Source of the DNA: a bacterium
GTDB taxonomy: Bacteria > Planctomycetota > JADGBV01
Assembly: GCA_023261545.1 (NCBI GenBank)
Contig: JAHFOS010000031.1
Location: 1-33,441, forward strand
Direction: 5' to 3'
Length of the DNA stretch: 33,441 nt
In this document: piece after piece, positions 15,172 to 23,167 of the stretch
Numbering within the stretch: the stretch's first letter is position 1
Layout of the letters: each line of letters starts with the position of its first letter
Made by a program: the position numbers and the translations under genes
The notes under the pieces: model-generated
What the model was told of the DNA's origin: nothing
The model's database searches: none
What the model saw: the letters and a program-made list of their open reading frames with translations, nothing else

Positions 15172-17004
15172 TTGTGCGGCATCGCCGGCTACATCGGAAC
15201 CCGCCCTCCGGCACCCGAGCGCGTGGCGCGCGCATTCGCGCTCATGGCCAGGCGCGGGCCCGACCACCACGCCGCCAGCGAGCACCGCGCCGGGGACAGG
15301 GTTGTCCGCCTGCTGCATTCGCGGCTTTCCATTTTGGACCTCGATCCGCGCTCGCACCAGCCCCTCACTTGCGGCGCGGCGACGGTCGCCTTCAACGGCG
15401 AGATCTACAACTATCTGGAGCTCCGGGCCGAGCTTGAGGAGCTGGGCGTCGCCTTTCACACGCAATCCGACACCGAGGTGCTGCTCCAGAGCTATCTCCA
15501 GTGGGGCGAGGCCTGCCTGGACCGCTTCGAGGGCATGTGGGCCTTCGCCCTCTGGGACAGCCGGCAACGCCGCTTGCTGCTGGCGCGCGACCGCTTCGCC
15601 GAGAAGCCCCTTTACCTGCGCTACGACGGCGCGGGGCTGTTTTTCGCCTCCGAGGTCAAGTTCATCGAAGCTCTGCGCGGTGAACGCGAAGCGGTGAACG
15701 AGCGGCAGATCCTGCGCTACTTGGCCCACGGCTACAAGAGCCTTTACAAGGGCGACGAGACCTTCCAGCGCGAAGTGCGCGAGGTGCCCGCGGGCAGCTT
15801 CCTCGCGGTGGACGGCGCGGGAAAAACCGAACTGCGCCGCTATTGGCAGCCGAGCTACCGCCCGCGGCCCATGAAGTTTGAGGAAGCCGTGGCGGGGCTG
15901 CGCGAGCTCTTGGTTGAAAGCGTGAAGCTGCGGCTGCGTTCCGACGTGCCGCTGGCTTTCTGCCTGAGCGGCGGCGTGGATTCCGGAGCGCTGGTCTCCA
16001 TCGCCGCCAAGCTGCTGGGGGCCGAGGTGCACGCCTACTCAATCCTCGACACGGATGAGCGCTACGATGAGCGCGACAACATCCAGGCCACCGTGCGCGA
16101 CGCGGGTTGCCGCAACACGCTCATCACCCTGCGACCCGGCCAGGACCACCTCGACAAGATCCGGCGGCTGGTGGCCTACCACGACGCGCCCGTGGCCACC
16201 ATCAGCTACTACGTCCACTCCCTGCTCATCGAGGCCATGGCGCGCGACGGCTTCAAGGTGGTCATGGCCGGCACGGCCGCCGATGAACTCGTCACCGGCT
16301 ATTACGACCACTTCCTGCTGCACCTTTACGAGTTGCGCGATCATCCCGACTTCGCGCTCCGCCGCCAGGAGTGGCTGGAATATATCCGGCCCTTCATCCG
16401 CAATCCCCTGCTGCAGGACCCGGAACTCTACTCCAAGCATCCCGGGTTCCGCGATCACATCTTCGATGAGAGCGAGCTGTTTCGCCTGTACCTCAAGGAT
16501 GATTTTCGTGAGGTCTTTGCCGAAGAGCGCTACTGCGACTCGCTGCTGCGCAACCGCATGCTGAACGAACTCTTTCACGAAACCACCCCGGTGATCCTCC
16601 ACGAGGAGGACCTGAACGCCATGTTCTATTCTGTGGAAAATCGCAGCCCCTACCTCGACCGCCGGCTCTTCGAGTTCGCCTTTGCCATTCCCCCGGAACA
16701 CCTTATCCGCGGGGGCTACGGCAAAGCCGTGCTGCGCGAGGCGATGGCGGGGATTCTGAACGACACCGTGCGCCTCGACCGCCGCAAGAAAGGCTTCAAC
16801 GCCTCGCTGCTTTCGCTGGTGGACTTCTCCGACCCCGCCGCGCGCGCCAGTCTGCTCGACAGCTCGCCGATTTTCGATTACCTGCGCCGCGACCGCGTCG
16901 AGCAGGCTTTTTTGATGAAGGCTCTGCCCAATAGTTTCAGCAAGTTTCTATTTTCCTTCATCAGTGCTAAGATGTTCCTTGAAGGCCGGAGCTCCCCGCC
17001 ATGA
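15172..17004 (+). CDS. asnB: Asparagine synthase (glutamine-hydrolysing)-type amidotransferase
   Basis: A 610-residue class II glutamine amidotransferase of the AsnB type. Starting from the TTG at 15172 gives Met-Cys-Gly-Ile, placing the nucleophile at Cys2 after removal of the initiator. This supports the TTG start, one base after the previous stop. RRGPDHH, FNGEIYNY and a DTEVLLQ segment complete the glutaminase domain (to about 200). The synthetase domain has the PP-loop LSGGVDS (265-271) and a later EENRSPYLDRRL-like helix (VENRSPYLDRRLFEFA). In surface-glycan clusters such proteins often amidate a sugar acid carboxylate or feed ammonia to other enzymes, not make asparagine. The stop overlaps the amidotransferase ATG (ATGA), suggesting paired expression with it. 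Confidence 0.88.
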   Translation: MCGIAGYIGTRPPAPERVARAFALMARRGPDHHAASEHRAGDRVVRLLHSRLSILDLDPRSHQPLTCGAATVAFNGEIYNYLELRAELEELGVAFHTQSDTEVLLQSYLQWGEACLDRFEGMWAFALWDSRQRRLLLARDRFAEKPLYLRYDGAGLFFASEVKFIEALRGEREAVNERQILRYLAHGYKSLYKGDETFQREVREVPAGSFLAVDGAGKTELRRYWQPSYRPRPMKFEEAVAGLRELLVESVKLRLRSDVPLAFCLSGGVDSGALVSIAAKLLGAEVHAYSILDTDERYDERDNIQATVRDAGCRNTLITLRPGQDHLDKIRRLVAYHDAPVATISYYVHSLLIEAMARDGFKVVMAGTAADELVTGYYDHFLLHLYELRDHPDFALRRQEWLEYIRPFIRNPLLQDPELYSKHPGFRDHIFDESELFRLYLKDDFREVFAEERYCDSLLRNRMLNELFHETTPVILHEEDLNAMFYSVENRSPYLDRRLFEFAFAIPPEHLIRGGYGKAVLREAMAGILNDTVRLDRRKKGFNASLLSLVDFSDPAARASLLDSSPIFDYLRRDRVEQAFLMKALPNSFSKFLFSFISAKMFLEGRSSPP

Positions 17005-18119
17005 AGTACTGCCGTCTCTGTGTTTTGCCGGACACGCGCCCGCAACTCGTCCTCGACGCCGAGGGCGTTTGCAATGCCTGCCGCAACCATCGAAGCAAGG
17101 ACGCCATCAACTGGACCGGACGCGAGCAGGCCTTTCGCCAAGTGGCTGAGACCGCGCGCGCGCGCGCCGGGGGTTGGGACTGCCTCATTCCGGTGAGCGG
17201 CGGCAAGGACAGCACCTGGCAGGTGGTCACTTGCCTGGAATACGGCCTGCGCCCGCTGGCCGTGACCTATGCGCCTCCGGCCCGGACCGAAATAGGCCGG
17301 CGCAACCTCGACAACCTCATCCGCCTTGGCGTGGATCACGTGGACTGGCATATCAACCCCGAAGTGGAAAAACGCTTCATCCTGGCCGCCCTCGAAAAAT
17401 ACGGCTCCACCGCCATCCCCATGCACATGGCGCTTTTCAATATCCCGCTGCGACTGGCCCTGAAACTGGATATCCCGCTGGTGGTGTGGGGCGAGAACTC
17501 GGGCTTCGAGTACGGCTCGAAGGACGATGAAGCCCAGGGCTTCCAGCTTGACAGCACGTGGCTCAAACGTTTTGGCGTCACTCACGGCACCAGCGCGAAT
17601 GACTGGGTGGGAACGGGGCTCAGCGCCAAGGACCTCGCCTCGTACTTCGGACCCGCGCCGGAAGAGCTGGAACGCCAGGGCATCCGCGCCGTCTTCCTGG
17701 GCTATTACTTCCCCTGGGACCCCGTCAAAACCTACGACGTGGCGCGCCGCCACGGTTTCCGCGCCGCCGCGGAGGGGGCGCGCACCGGCTACTACAATTT
17801 CGCCGACATTGACGACGATTTCATCTCCATCCACCACCATCTCAAATGGTACAAGTTCGGATTCACGCGCCTGTTCGACAACCTCTCCATCGAAATCCGC
17901 AACGGCCGGCTCACCCGCGATCAGGCCCTGGCCCTCATCCGCGCGCGCGGCGAGGAGACGCCGGAGCGCGACATCGCGAGCCTGTGTGCCTTTCTGGGCA
18001 TCACCCGTGAGCGTTTCGCCGCCATCGCCGAGGGGTTCCGCAATAAGGCCATCTGGAGCCACGAGGGTGGGGTGTGGAAGATCCCCGGTTTCCTGATCCC
18101 TGATTTCAGTTGGCCATGA
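17001..18119 (+). CDS. N-acetyl sugar amidotransferase, WbpG/PseA/LegG-type
   Basis: A 372-residue ATP-pyrophosphatase-fold enzyme similar to WbpG and PseA, which convert an N-acetyl group on a sugar to an acetamidino group. Two CxxC pairs near the N-terminus (C4/C7 in YCRLCVLP and C24/C27 in VCNACRN) form the usual zinc site. The PP-loop VSGGKDST is at 65-72. VVWGENSGFEYG, an ENS motif diagnostic of the family, follows near residue 160-170. WbpG is known to need ammonia from a HisH-type glutaminase with a HisF partner. Neither lies in this window, but AsnB is directly upstream with a four-base overlap. The chemical product here is inferred from the family only. Confidence 0.85.
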   Translation: MKYCRLCVLPDTRPQLVLDAEGVCNACRNHRSKDAINWTGREQAFRQVAETARARAGGWDCLIPVSGGKDSTWQVVTCLEYGLRPLAVTYAPPARTEIGRRNLDNLIRLGVDHVDWHINPEVEKRFILAALEKYGSTAIPMHMALFNIPLRLALKLDIPLVVWGENSGFEYGSKDDEAQGFQLDSTWLKRFGVTHGTSANDWVGTGLSAKDLASYFGPAPEELERQGIRAVFLGYYFPWDPVKTYDVARRHGFRAAAEGARTGYYNFADIDDDFISIHHHLKWYKFGFTRLFDNLSIEIRNGRLTRDQALALIRARGEETPERDIASLCAFLGITRERFAAIAEGFRNKAIWSHEGGVWKIPGFLIPDFSWP

Positions 18120-18457
18120 AGTTCGAGGAGCAGAATCCCCCACGTCGCTACCGGGTTGGCGTTGGTGGCGCCATCGAGATCAAGGACTGCGGGCGCGTCC
18201 GTCTCGAACCCAATGAGCAGGTGACCTTCCTCACCTCCGACGGACGCGAGCACGATTTCTGCGCCAAGTCCTGGGGCTTCTACGCCACGCCCTCGGTGAA
18301 CGGCCGGCTCCGCTCCCAGGGTTTGCGGGCGGCGCTGGTGGAAAATCCCGAGGGCCGGCGCTACGTCATGGTCGTCATCGAAACCCGGATGGCTGATTTT
18401 CTCGACTACCTGAAGTCCGAGCGCCAAAAGTTGCTGCGCTGGCTGGACGAGGGTTGA
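18116..18457 (+). CDS. Conserved-looking 113-residue hypothetical protein in the sugar operon
   Basis: Not recognised as a named family. From the ATG at 18116 (ATGA overlap with the previous stop) it encodes 113 residues. A basic start (PPRRYRVG) leads into a predicted beta-rich body with alternating hydrophobics (AIEIKDCGRVRLEP, EQVTFLTSDG, REHDFCAKSWGFYATPSVNGRL) and ends in an amphipathic helix (ADFLDYLKSERQKLLRWLDE). No signal peptide or membrane segment is present. It is translationally coupled on both sides, to the WbpG-type amidotransferase and to the zinc-ribbon methyltransferase. A role as a subunit or adaptor for one of those enzymes is therefore the best guess. A TTG two codons earlier is an alternative start. 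Confidence 0.75.
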   Translation: MKFEEQNPPRRYRVGVGGAIEIKDCGRVRLEPNEQVTFLTSDGREHDFCAKSWGFYATPSVNGRLRSQGLRAALVENPEGRRYVMVVIETRMADFLDYLKSERQKLLRWLDEG

Positions 18458-19311
18458 ACCCGATCCCGCCAGCGCCACCCTGCTTTCTTTGCGGTGCCCA
18501 AGACGCCGTGATCGTGGGTGTGCTCGAAAGCCGGCCATCCGGGGAGACGGATTTTCGCATCCCGCCGCAGGAGTACCGGCGGGCCATCTACCGCTGCGGG
18601 GCCTGCTCGGTGTATCTGAACGCCCATGCTTACGACCTCGACGCCCTCTACCGCGGTGCCTACAACCGTGCTACCTACGCCGGAAATCTGCGAGTCCCTT
18701 ATGATCGCATCATGGCGCTGCCGGAGGGAAAATCCGACAACAAACCGCGCGTGCGCCGCGTGCACGAGTTCTGCCGCGCGCGGGGCTGGGAGCCAGCGGA
18801 ATCACCGGTGCTGGACGTGGGCAGCGGCCTCGCCGTCTTTGCCGGGGAACTCGGCAAACTCGGCTACCCCTGTTATTGTCTCGATCCTGATCCCACCTCC
18901 GCCCGCCATGCCGTGGAGTTCGCGGGAGCCGTGGACGCCCATGCCGGCACCCTGGAGGACTACGTGCCGCCGTGCGCCCCGCGACTCGTGACCCTCAACA
19001 AAGTCCTAGAACACGTTGCCGATCCCCGCCGCTTGCTGCGGCGCGCGGCGAGCCTCATCGCCAAGGGTGGCGCCCTCTACATCGAGCTCCCCGACGGGGA
19101 AGCGGCCCTGCGCGCGGCGCCCCCCCCCGAGCGCGAGGAGTTTTATATCGAGCATTATACGGCCTTTGACCCGCGCTCGCTGGCGAAGCTGCTCGACCTG
19201 TGCGGGCTCAAAAACCTGGAAACACGCCGCGTCTTCGAGCCCAGCGGGAAATACACGATTTTTGCATTCGCGGAGCGATCCGACCCCGATCTGGCCCAAA
19301 CCCGGCTTTAA
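18454..19311 (+). CDS. Class I SAM-dependent methyltransferase with N-terminal zinc ribbon
   Basis: A 285-residue methyltransferase. The N-terminus has two CxxC knuckles, C10/C13 in CFLCG and C48/C51 in YRCGAC, forming a predicted zinc ribbon like those of sugar C- or O-methyltransferases. The SAM-binding motif VLDVGSGLAVFAGEL starts near residue 119, an acidic DPDPTSA follows, and LVTLNKVLEHVADPRRLLR is the typical post-I region. The start is the TTG at 18454, overlapping the previous stop as TTGA. It is the last gene of the coupled series, so it probably methylates the sugar or glycan built by the upstream enzymes. The acceptor is unknown. Confidence 0.85.
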   Translation: MNPIPPAPPCFLCGAQDAVIVGVLESRPSGETDFRIPPQEYRRAIYRCGACSVYLNAHAYDLDALYRGAYNRATYAGNLRVPYDRIMALPEGKSDNKPRVRRVHEFCRARGWEPAESPVLDVGSGLAVFAGELGKLGYPCYCLDPDPTSARHAVEFAGAVDAHAGTLEDYVPPCAPRLVTLNKVLEHVADPRRLLRRAASLIAKGGALYIELPDGEAALRAAPPPEREEFYIEHYTAFDPRSLAKLLDLCGLKNLETRRVFEPSGKYTIFAFAERSDPDLAQTRL

Positions 19312-19408
19312 AAGCAACGCCAAGGATAGAGCAGAGGTATCGAATTTCCGAATCCTCATTTATCATGCCGGCATCGGCCATCAGCTTGGCCCATATTAAG
19401 GAGTCTAA

Positions 19409-20053
19409 ATGCGTCGCGCTCTCATGGTCTGGGGTGGTTGGGAGGGTCATACGCCGAAACAAGCGGTGGAACGCTTCGTGCCCTTCCTGCAGAAGAACGG
19501 CTTTGAGGTTTTGGTTCGGGACACCCTAGATGCCTACCTCGACAAAGAGTTGCTGGCGTCCTTGAGCCTGATCGTGCCCTGCTGGACCTGCGGCACCCTC
19601 AGCGGCGATCAGTGGAAGGGGCTCAACGAAGCGGTGCAGTCCGGCGTCGGTCTGGCCGGCTGGCACGGCGGCATGTGCGACGCCTTCCGCGGCAATATTG
19701 ACTACCAGTGGATGACCGGTGGCCAGTTCCTGGCCCACCCCGGCAACATCAAGGACTACGTCGTCCACATCGAGAACTGGGACGATCCCGTGACCCACGG
19801 CATCAGCGACTTCACCCTGAAGTCCGAGCAGTACTACATGCTGGTGGACCCCTCCAACCTCGTCCTCGCCACCACCACCTTCGATGGAGTGCACGATCCG
19901 CTGCGCAAGGGCGTGGTCATGCCCTATATCTGGAAGCGGCGTTGGGGCAAGGCCAAGGTTTTCTACAGCGCCATCGGCCACGTGGCCGGCGACTTCGATG
20001 TCGTCGAGGCCCGTACCCTCCAGGAGCGCGGGATGCTCTGGGCCGCGAAGTGA
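19409..20053 (+). CDS. ThuA-domain (trehalose utilization-like) protein
   Basis: A 214-residue ThuA-domain protein with a class I glutamine-amidotransferase-like fold, common in bacteria that degrade complex sugars. Recognisable segments are MVWGGWEGHTP at the N-terminus, GLAGWHGGMCDAF in the middle, the TGGQFLAHPG loop and the C-terminal MPYIWKRRWGKAKVFYSAIGH. The catalytic Cys-His-Glu triad of true amidotransferases is not evident, as usual for ThuA. ThuA itself is linked to keto-disaccharide metabolism, so a sugar substrate is likely but unproven. A strong ribosome site, AAGGAG at 19398-19403, sits five bases before the ATG. The 97-bp gap and this site suggest a separate transcription unit from the upstream glycan cluster. 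Confidence 0.85.
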   Translation: MRRALMVWGGWEGHTPKQAVERFVPFLQKNGFEVLVRDTLDAYLDKELLASLSLIVPCWTCGTLSGDQWKGLNEAVQSGVGLAGWHGGMCDAFRGNIDYQWMTGGQFLAHPGNIKDYVVHIENWDDPVTHGISDFTLKSEQYYMLVDPSNLVLATTTFDGVHDPLRKGVVMPYIWKRRWGKAKVFYSAIGHVAGDFDVVEARTLQERGMLWAAK

Positions 20054-20093
20054 GAGGGGACCCTCGCGTGGGCCGGATTTGCGTATAGAAACG

Positions 20094-22214
20094 TTATGCC
20101 GCTTCCAACAAGAACACCGCGCCAGCGAAATTTTCCAAGCCATGGACGATGAAGTCCCTGGAGCCAAGGTCGAGCCGTACCCCGTTTTCCGCGAGCGACC
20201 CGCCGACGCGCCAACGGCCGGCGGGGATGGGCATTGAGATTTCGCCGCCTTCGCCCGCGAAGCGGTGGACGACCAGCAGCAGCGGGCCTTCTACATCGGG
20301 CCGGCGCAACACGGCCTGCCAGCCTTGGGGGTGGCGGATGCTGCGCACGGGCTTGCCGTAACGCCGCGAGGAACCCGCGCGCAGCGTGGGGACGGCGCGG
20401 CGGTAGAGGTCGAGGGATGACTTCAACGTGGCCATTTGCGCGTCGGAGAGTTCCCAGATTTCGCCGCTCAGGCCCACGCGGCCAAGGAAAGTGGCGGCGA
20501 GGCTGTAGATCAGGCGCCGCGGGGCGTCCTTGGCGCGCAGCACCGCCCAGACCTGCGACTGGCGCGGCAGGATGAGGCGCTGCACGTCCGCCGCCACGAT
20601 GGGAATTTCGAGCGTTTCGTGGGCATCCGAAAAAGAGGACATGGCCGAGAGACCCAGCATGGCGGGCTCCAGGCGGTGTCCGCCCGAGGAGCAGTTCTCG
20701 ATGATGAGGTCGGGAATGCGTTCGCGCAGGCGCCTGAAGAAACGCTGCGTACCGAGCGCGTTGAGGCGCAAACCTTCGCCCAGGGATTCCGCGCCGTCGG
20801 CGCCGAGTCCAAGGGTCTCGTTGTAGTCTATCTTGACGTAGCCGAAGCCGCAGCGTGCGAGCAAGGCGATGATTTTCTCATCGAGATAGTCTTGCACCTC
20901 CTCGCGCCGCAGGTCGAGGAAGCGGCGCGGCCCGGAGGTGATGGGCGCGCCGTCGCGGTGCAGCAGCAGGTCGGCGCGATTCCACAGGCGGCTTTCCGAG
21001 CCCACGGTTTCCGCTTCGAACCAAAGTCCGGGCACCATGCCGCGCTCGCGAATGGCGCGCGCCGCGGCCTCCAGTCCTTGCGGGAAAAGGTGTTGCGCCG
21101 GGACCCAATCGCCATGGGCGTTATGCCAGGCCCCGCCGGGAGGCGCGTACCAGCCCGCATCAATGACGAAGTAGCGGATGCCCAGGCCGCGCAGGCTGCT
21201 CGCTATTCGCTCCACGGTTGCCTGCGTGGGCTTGCCCCAGGTGGTGCAGTATTCGTTGAAGGTGATGGGCAACTCGCGCTCGGCCTCGGGGTGGCTGTCG
21301 GCGGCGGCCGTTTGCATGGCGGTGAGCCGCGCCGCGAGATCGTCAATGTCGCCCTGCACGCAGGTCAGCGTCGCCTCGGGCGTCGTGAAGGTCTCCCCAG
21401 GCTTGAGCCGCTTCATCCAATGGCCGAATTCGCGATCCGCCAGGCCGCCGCCGATGCTGAGCGTGTCGTTGCGGCGGTAAACTTCCATCTGCCAGGAGCC
21501 GGACCAGGCGAGCTGCGCGCCCCAGAGCACGCCCGCCGCGGTGTCCTCGATGGCCAGGGTGGGAAACCAGTGGCGCACCGGCAGGCTGCCCACCTGGCCG
21601 AAGCGCTCGCAGCGCACGCCGTGGCCGGACCAGGAGCGCTCGAGCTTGAGGGCTTCGATATCCAACGCCTCATGCCGGCCCTCCTCGCTCCAGGCGCTGC
21701 GAAAGCGGTGCACGCGCAGCCGTTCCGGGGCATCGTCGGCGCAAAAGGGCGTGAGGTGGCCGAGGTTGAAGCTGGTCACCATTTGCAGCGTGATTTCCCG
21801 CGCGCCGATAGGGGTGAGTTCCGTTCCCATCCGGATCCCTGGCTCGCCTGCGCGCCACTCCAAGATGTGCGCGACTTCCAGGTTGCTCCCGCGCAGCAAG
21901 GTGCGCACGCGCACCCCCCCGGGGTGGTCCTGGCGATCCTGCCGCACGAAACGCAGGGACAGCGTCGTGGAACTCATGCGCATCGTGAGCCCCTGGGAGA
22001 AGCCGTCCAGGGCGACGTCTCCCGCGCAGGAGACTTGCACCAGCGGATCAACGGGAGGCTGGGAAGTCACGCCACCAGCGAGTGACGGGCGTACCACGGC
22101 ATCCCGAAGCGCGCGGGGGAAAAGCAGCAGTCCCAGGCGGCCCGAGTCCTCGTCGATCAGGTAAAGGAGTTCGTTATCGGCAAACGCGAATTGGGAATGA
22201 ATACGGGTCGCCAT
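20094..22214 (-). CDS. Alpha-galactosidase-like glycoside hydrolase, family GH36
   Basis: A 706-residue GH36 (clan GH-D) enzyme, normally releasing terminal alpha-galactose. An N-terminal beta-sandwich (about 1-320) precedes a TIM barrel holding YFVIDAGWY, GLWFEAE and the nucleophile aspartate near residue 461 in VKIDYNE. The ENCSSGG motif follows, and the likely acid/base aspartate lies near 527 in SSFSDAHE. The ~80-residue C-terminal beta domain is complete. No signal peptide is visible, so the enzyme is likely cytoplasmic or exported another way. It lies last in the minus-strand glycan-utilisation locus. Family members also include other alpha-glycosidases, so galactose specificity is likely rather than certain. 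A 549-residue frame on the opposite strand is an artefact. Confidence 0.9.
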   Translation of the reverse strand: MATRIHSQFAFADNELLYLIDEDSGRLGLLLFPRALRDAVVRPSLAGGVTSQPPVDPLVQVSCAGDVALDGFSQGLTMRMSSTTLSLRFVRQDRQDHPGGVRVRTLLRGSNLEVAHILEWRAGEPGIRMGTELTPIGAREITLQMVTSFNLGHLTPFCADDAPERLRVHRFRSAWSEEGRHEALDIEALKLERSWSGHGVRCERFGQVGSLPVRHWFPTLAIEDTAAGVLWGAQLAWSGSWQMEVYRRNDTLSIGGGLADREFGHWMKRLKPGETFTTPEATLTCVQGDIDDLAARLTAMQTAAADSHPEAERELPITFNEYCTTWGKPTQATVERIASSLRGLGIRYFVIDAGWYAPPGGAWHNAHGDWVPAQHLFPQGLEAAARAIRERGMVPGLWFEAETVGSESRLWNRADLLLHRDGAPITSGPRRFLDLRREEVQDYLDEKIIALLARCGFGYVKIDYNETLGLGADGAESLGEGLRLNALGTQRFFRRLRERIPDLIIENCSSGGHRLEPAMLGLSAMSSFSDAHETLEIPIVAADVQRLILPRQSQVWAVLRAKDAPRRLIYSLAATFLGRVGLSGEIWELSDAQMATLKSSLDLYRRAVPTLRAGSSRRYGKPVRSIRHPQGWQAVLRRPDVEGPLLLVVHRFAGEGGEISMPIPAGRWRVGGSLAENGVRLDLGSRDFIVHGLENFAGAVFLLEAA

Positions 22215-22229
22215 GTCGTTTTATCCTAA

Positions 22230-22310
22230 AAACGGCAGTTGAAAGTTAAGTCTTTGTATCGCAAGGGACAGTCCCTTGCTTTTTGGCCGGTTAGTTCTCA
22301 ACTGCCGTTT
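22230..22310. repeat. Nested hairpin element with internal terminator-like stem
   Basis: A perfect 13-bp outer inverted repeat, AAACGGCAGTTGA at 22230-22242 and TCAACTGCCGTTT at 22298-22310, encloses an inner hairpin, GCAAGGG (22261-22267) and CCCTTGC (22273-22279), whose arms extend to a near-complete palindrome. On the plus strand the inner hairpin is followed by five T residues (22280-22284), like an intrinsic terminator. It sits between the second pseudopilin and the GH36 gene, both on the minus strand, so the T-tract faces the wrong way for them. It may be a small mobile palindrome or part of a small RNA. Confidence 0.55.
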
Positions 22311-22342
22311 CCAGGTTTAGGTCACTTCAGGCATACTTGGCG

Positions 22343-23167
22343 TTATTGCTGGTTCCACCAGCCCCAGGGAACATAGGCGGGCTTCACGAACCATGTGCCC
22401 AGGGTCACCCATGCGCCGCTCGGGGCCTGGGCCTGCCAATTCCAGCTCGAACAGCCCGGGGGTTCGGCGCTGCCGTGAACGGAGGCGTCTATGGCGGCGT
22501 AAACCCCCGCGCCCCTGTGCTGCCGGCCCATCTGGTCGAGTCCGCCGTGGGAACCCTCCAGGCTGGTGTTCAACCAGTTGGCGGAATCTTCCTCGGTGAT
22601 GATGGGGATGGGGAGCCCCGACACCTCAGCGGCGCCGATGAGCAGCCGGGCCGTGACCTGGATGCGGGCTATTTTTGCGCCGCAGAGCGCGCTGCTGGTC
22701 GCGTAGTCGTAGCGGCCGTTGCTGCCCTTGCCGCTGCCGGCGGGTTCCACGTCCAGGGAGGCGCAACGGAAGACCTGGGCGCTGTTGTCCACGTAGGGAA
22801 ATATCGTGCCCCCCTGGGGCGCAGCGGCAAAGGCCCGCGCCGGCCCGAAAAGCCAATCGTACTTGTACTCTTCTTCCGCGCTGTAGCCCGGATCTTCGAT
22901 GATGCGAAAATAGTTGCCCGGCAACTGCTCGCCGTGGTCCTCGGAGAATACCAGGAAGCCCGTCATCAGGCGATGCACGTTGTTGCGGCACATGACCTCG
23001 CGGGCGGTTTCAAGTGCTTCCTGCAAGCTCGGCAGGAGCAGCGAGGCCAGGACAGCCAGCAGGGCGATGACCACCAGCATTTCCACCAGGCTGAAGCGGG
23101 ACGCCCCGCGCGGTGCGCTCAAGTTTCGTAATCGTTCACGGCGAAACGAACCAAAGGAGAAAATCAA
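22343..23167 (-). CDS. Prepilin-type N-terminal methylation domain protein (pseudopilin)
   Basis: A pseudopilin (type II secretion/type IV pilus-like). RFSLVEMLVVIALLAVLASLLLPSL is the processing site and membrane helix, split here as RFSLVEMLVV and the following hydrophobic run. The usual glycine before the cleavage Phe is replaced by Arg, but the conserved Glu at mature position 5 is present. The C-terminal part has EGSHGGLDQMGRQH and a His-X9-Asp-Ala motif, a variant of the H-X9-DG processing-associated motif. The end is Trp-rich (WGWWNQQ). The frame is open further upstream into the GH43 gene. No ATG start fits, so a TTG at 23167 or 23122 is most likely; the choice is uncertain. It is paralogous to the pseudopilin at 25901-26704. 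Confidence 0.78.
   Translation of the reverse strand: MIFSFGSFRRERLRNLSAPRGASRFSLVEMLVVIALLAVLASLLLPSLQEALETAREVMCRNNVHRLMTGFLVFSEDHGEQLPGNYFRIIEDPGYSAEEEYKYDWLFGPARAFAAAPQGGTIFPYVDNSAQVFRCASLDVEPAGSGKGSNGRYDYATSSALCGAKIARIQVTARLLIGAAEVSGLPIPIITEEDSANWLNTSLEGSHGGLDQMGRQHRGAGVYAAIDASVHGSAEPPGCSSWNWQAQAPSGAWVTLGTWFVKPAYVPWGWWNQQ

Noticed and set aside
17001..18119. tRNA thiolation or NAD synthetase enzyme (shared PP-loop)
   Set aside because: The double CxxC at the N-terminus, the ENS motif and the sugar-gene context fit WbpG/PseA-type amidotransferases better.
20436..22085. 549-codon plus-strand frame
   Set aside because: Antisense to the GH36 gene, which has all catalytic motifs; the composition is a shadow of the coding strand.
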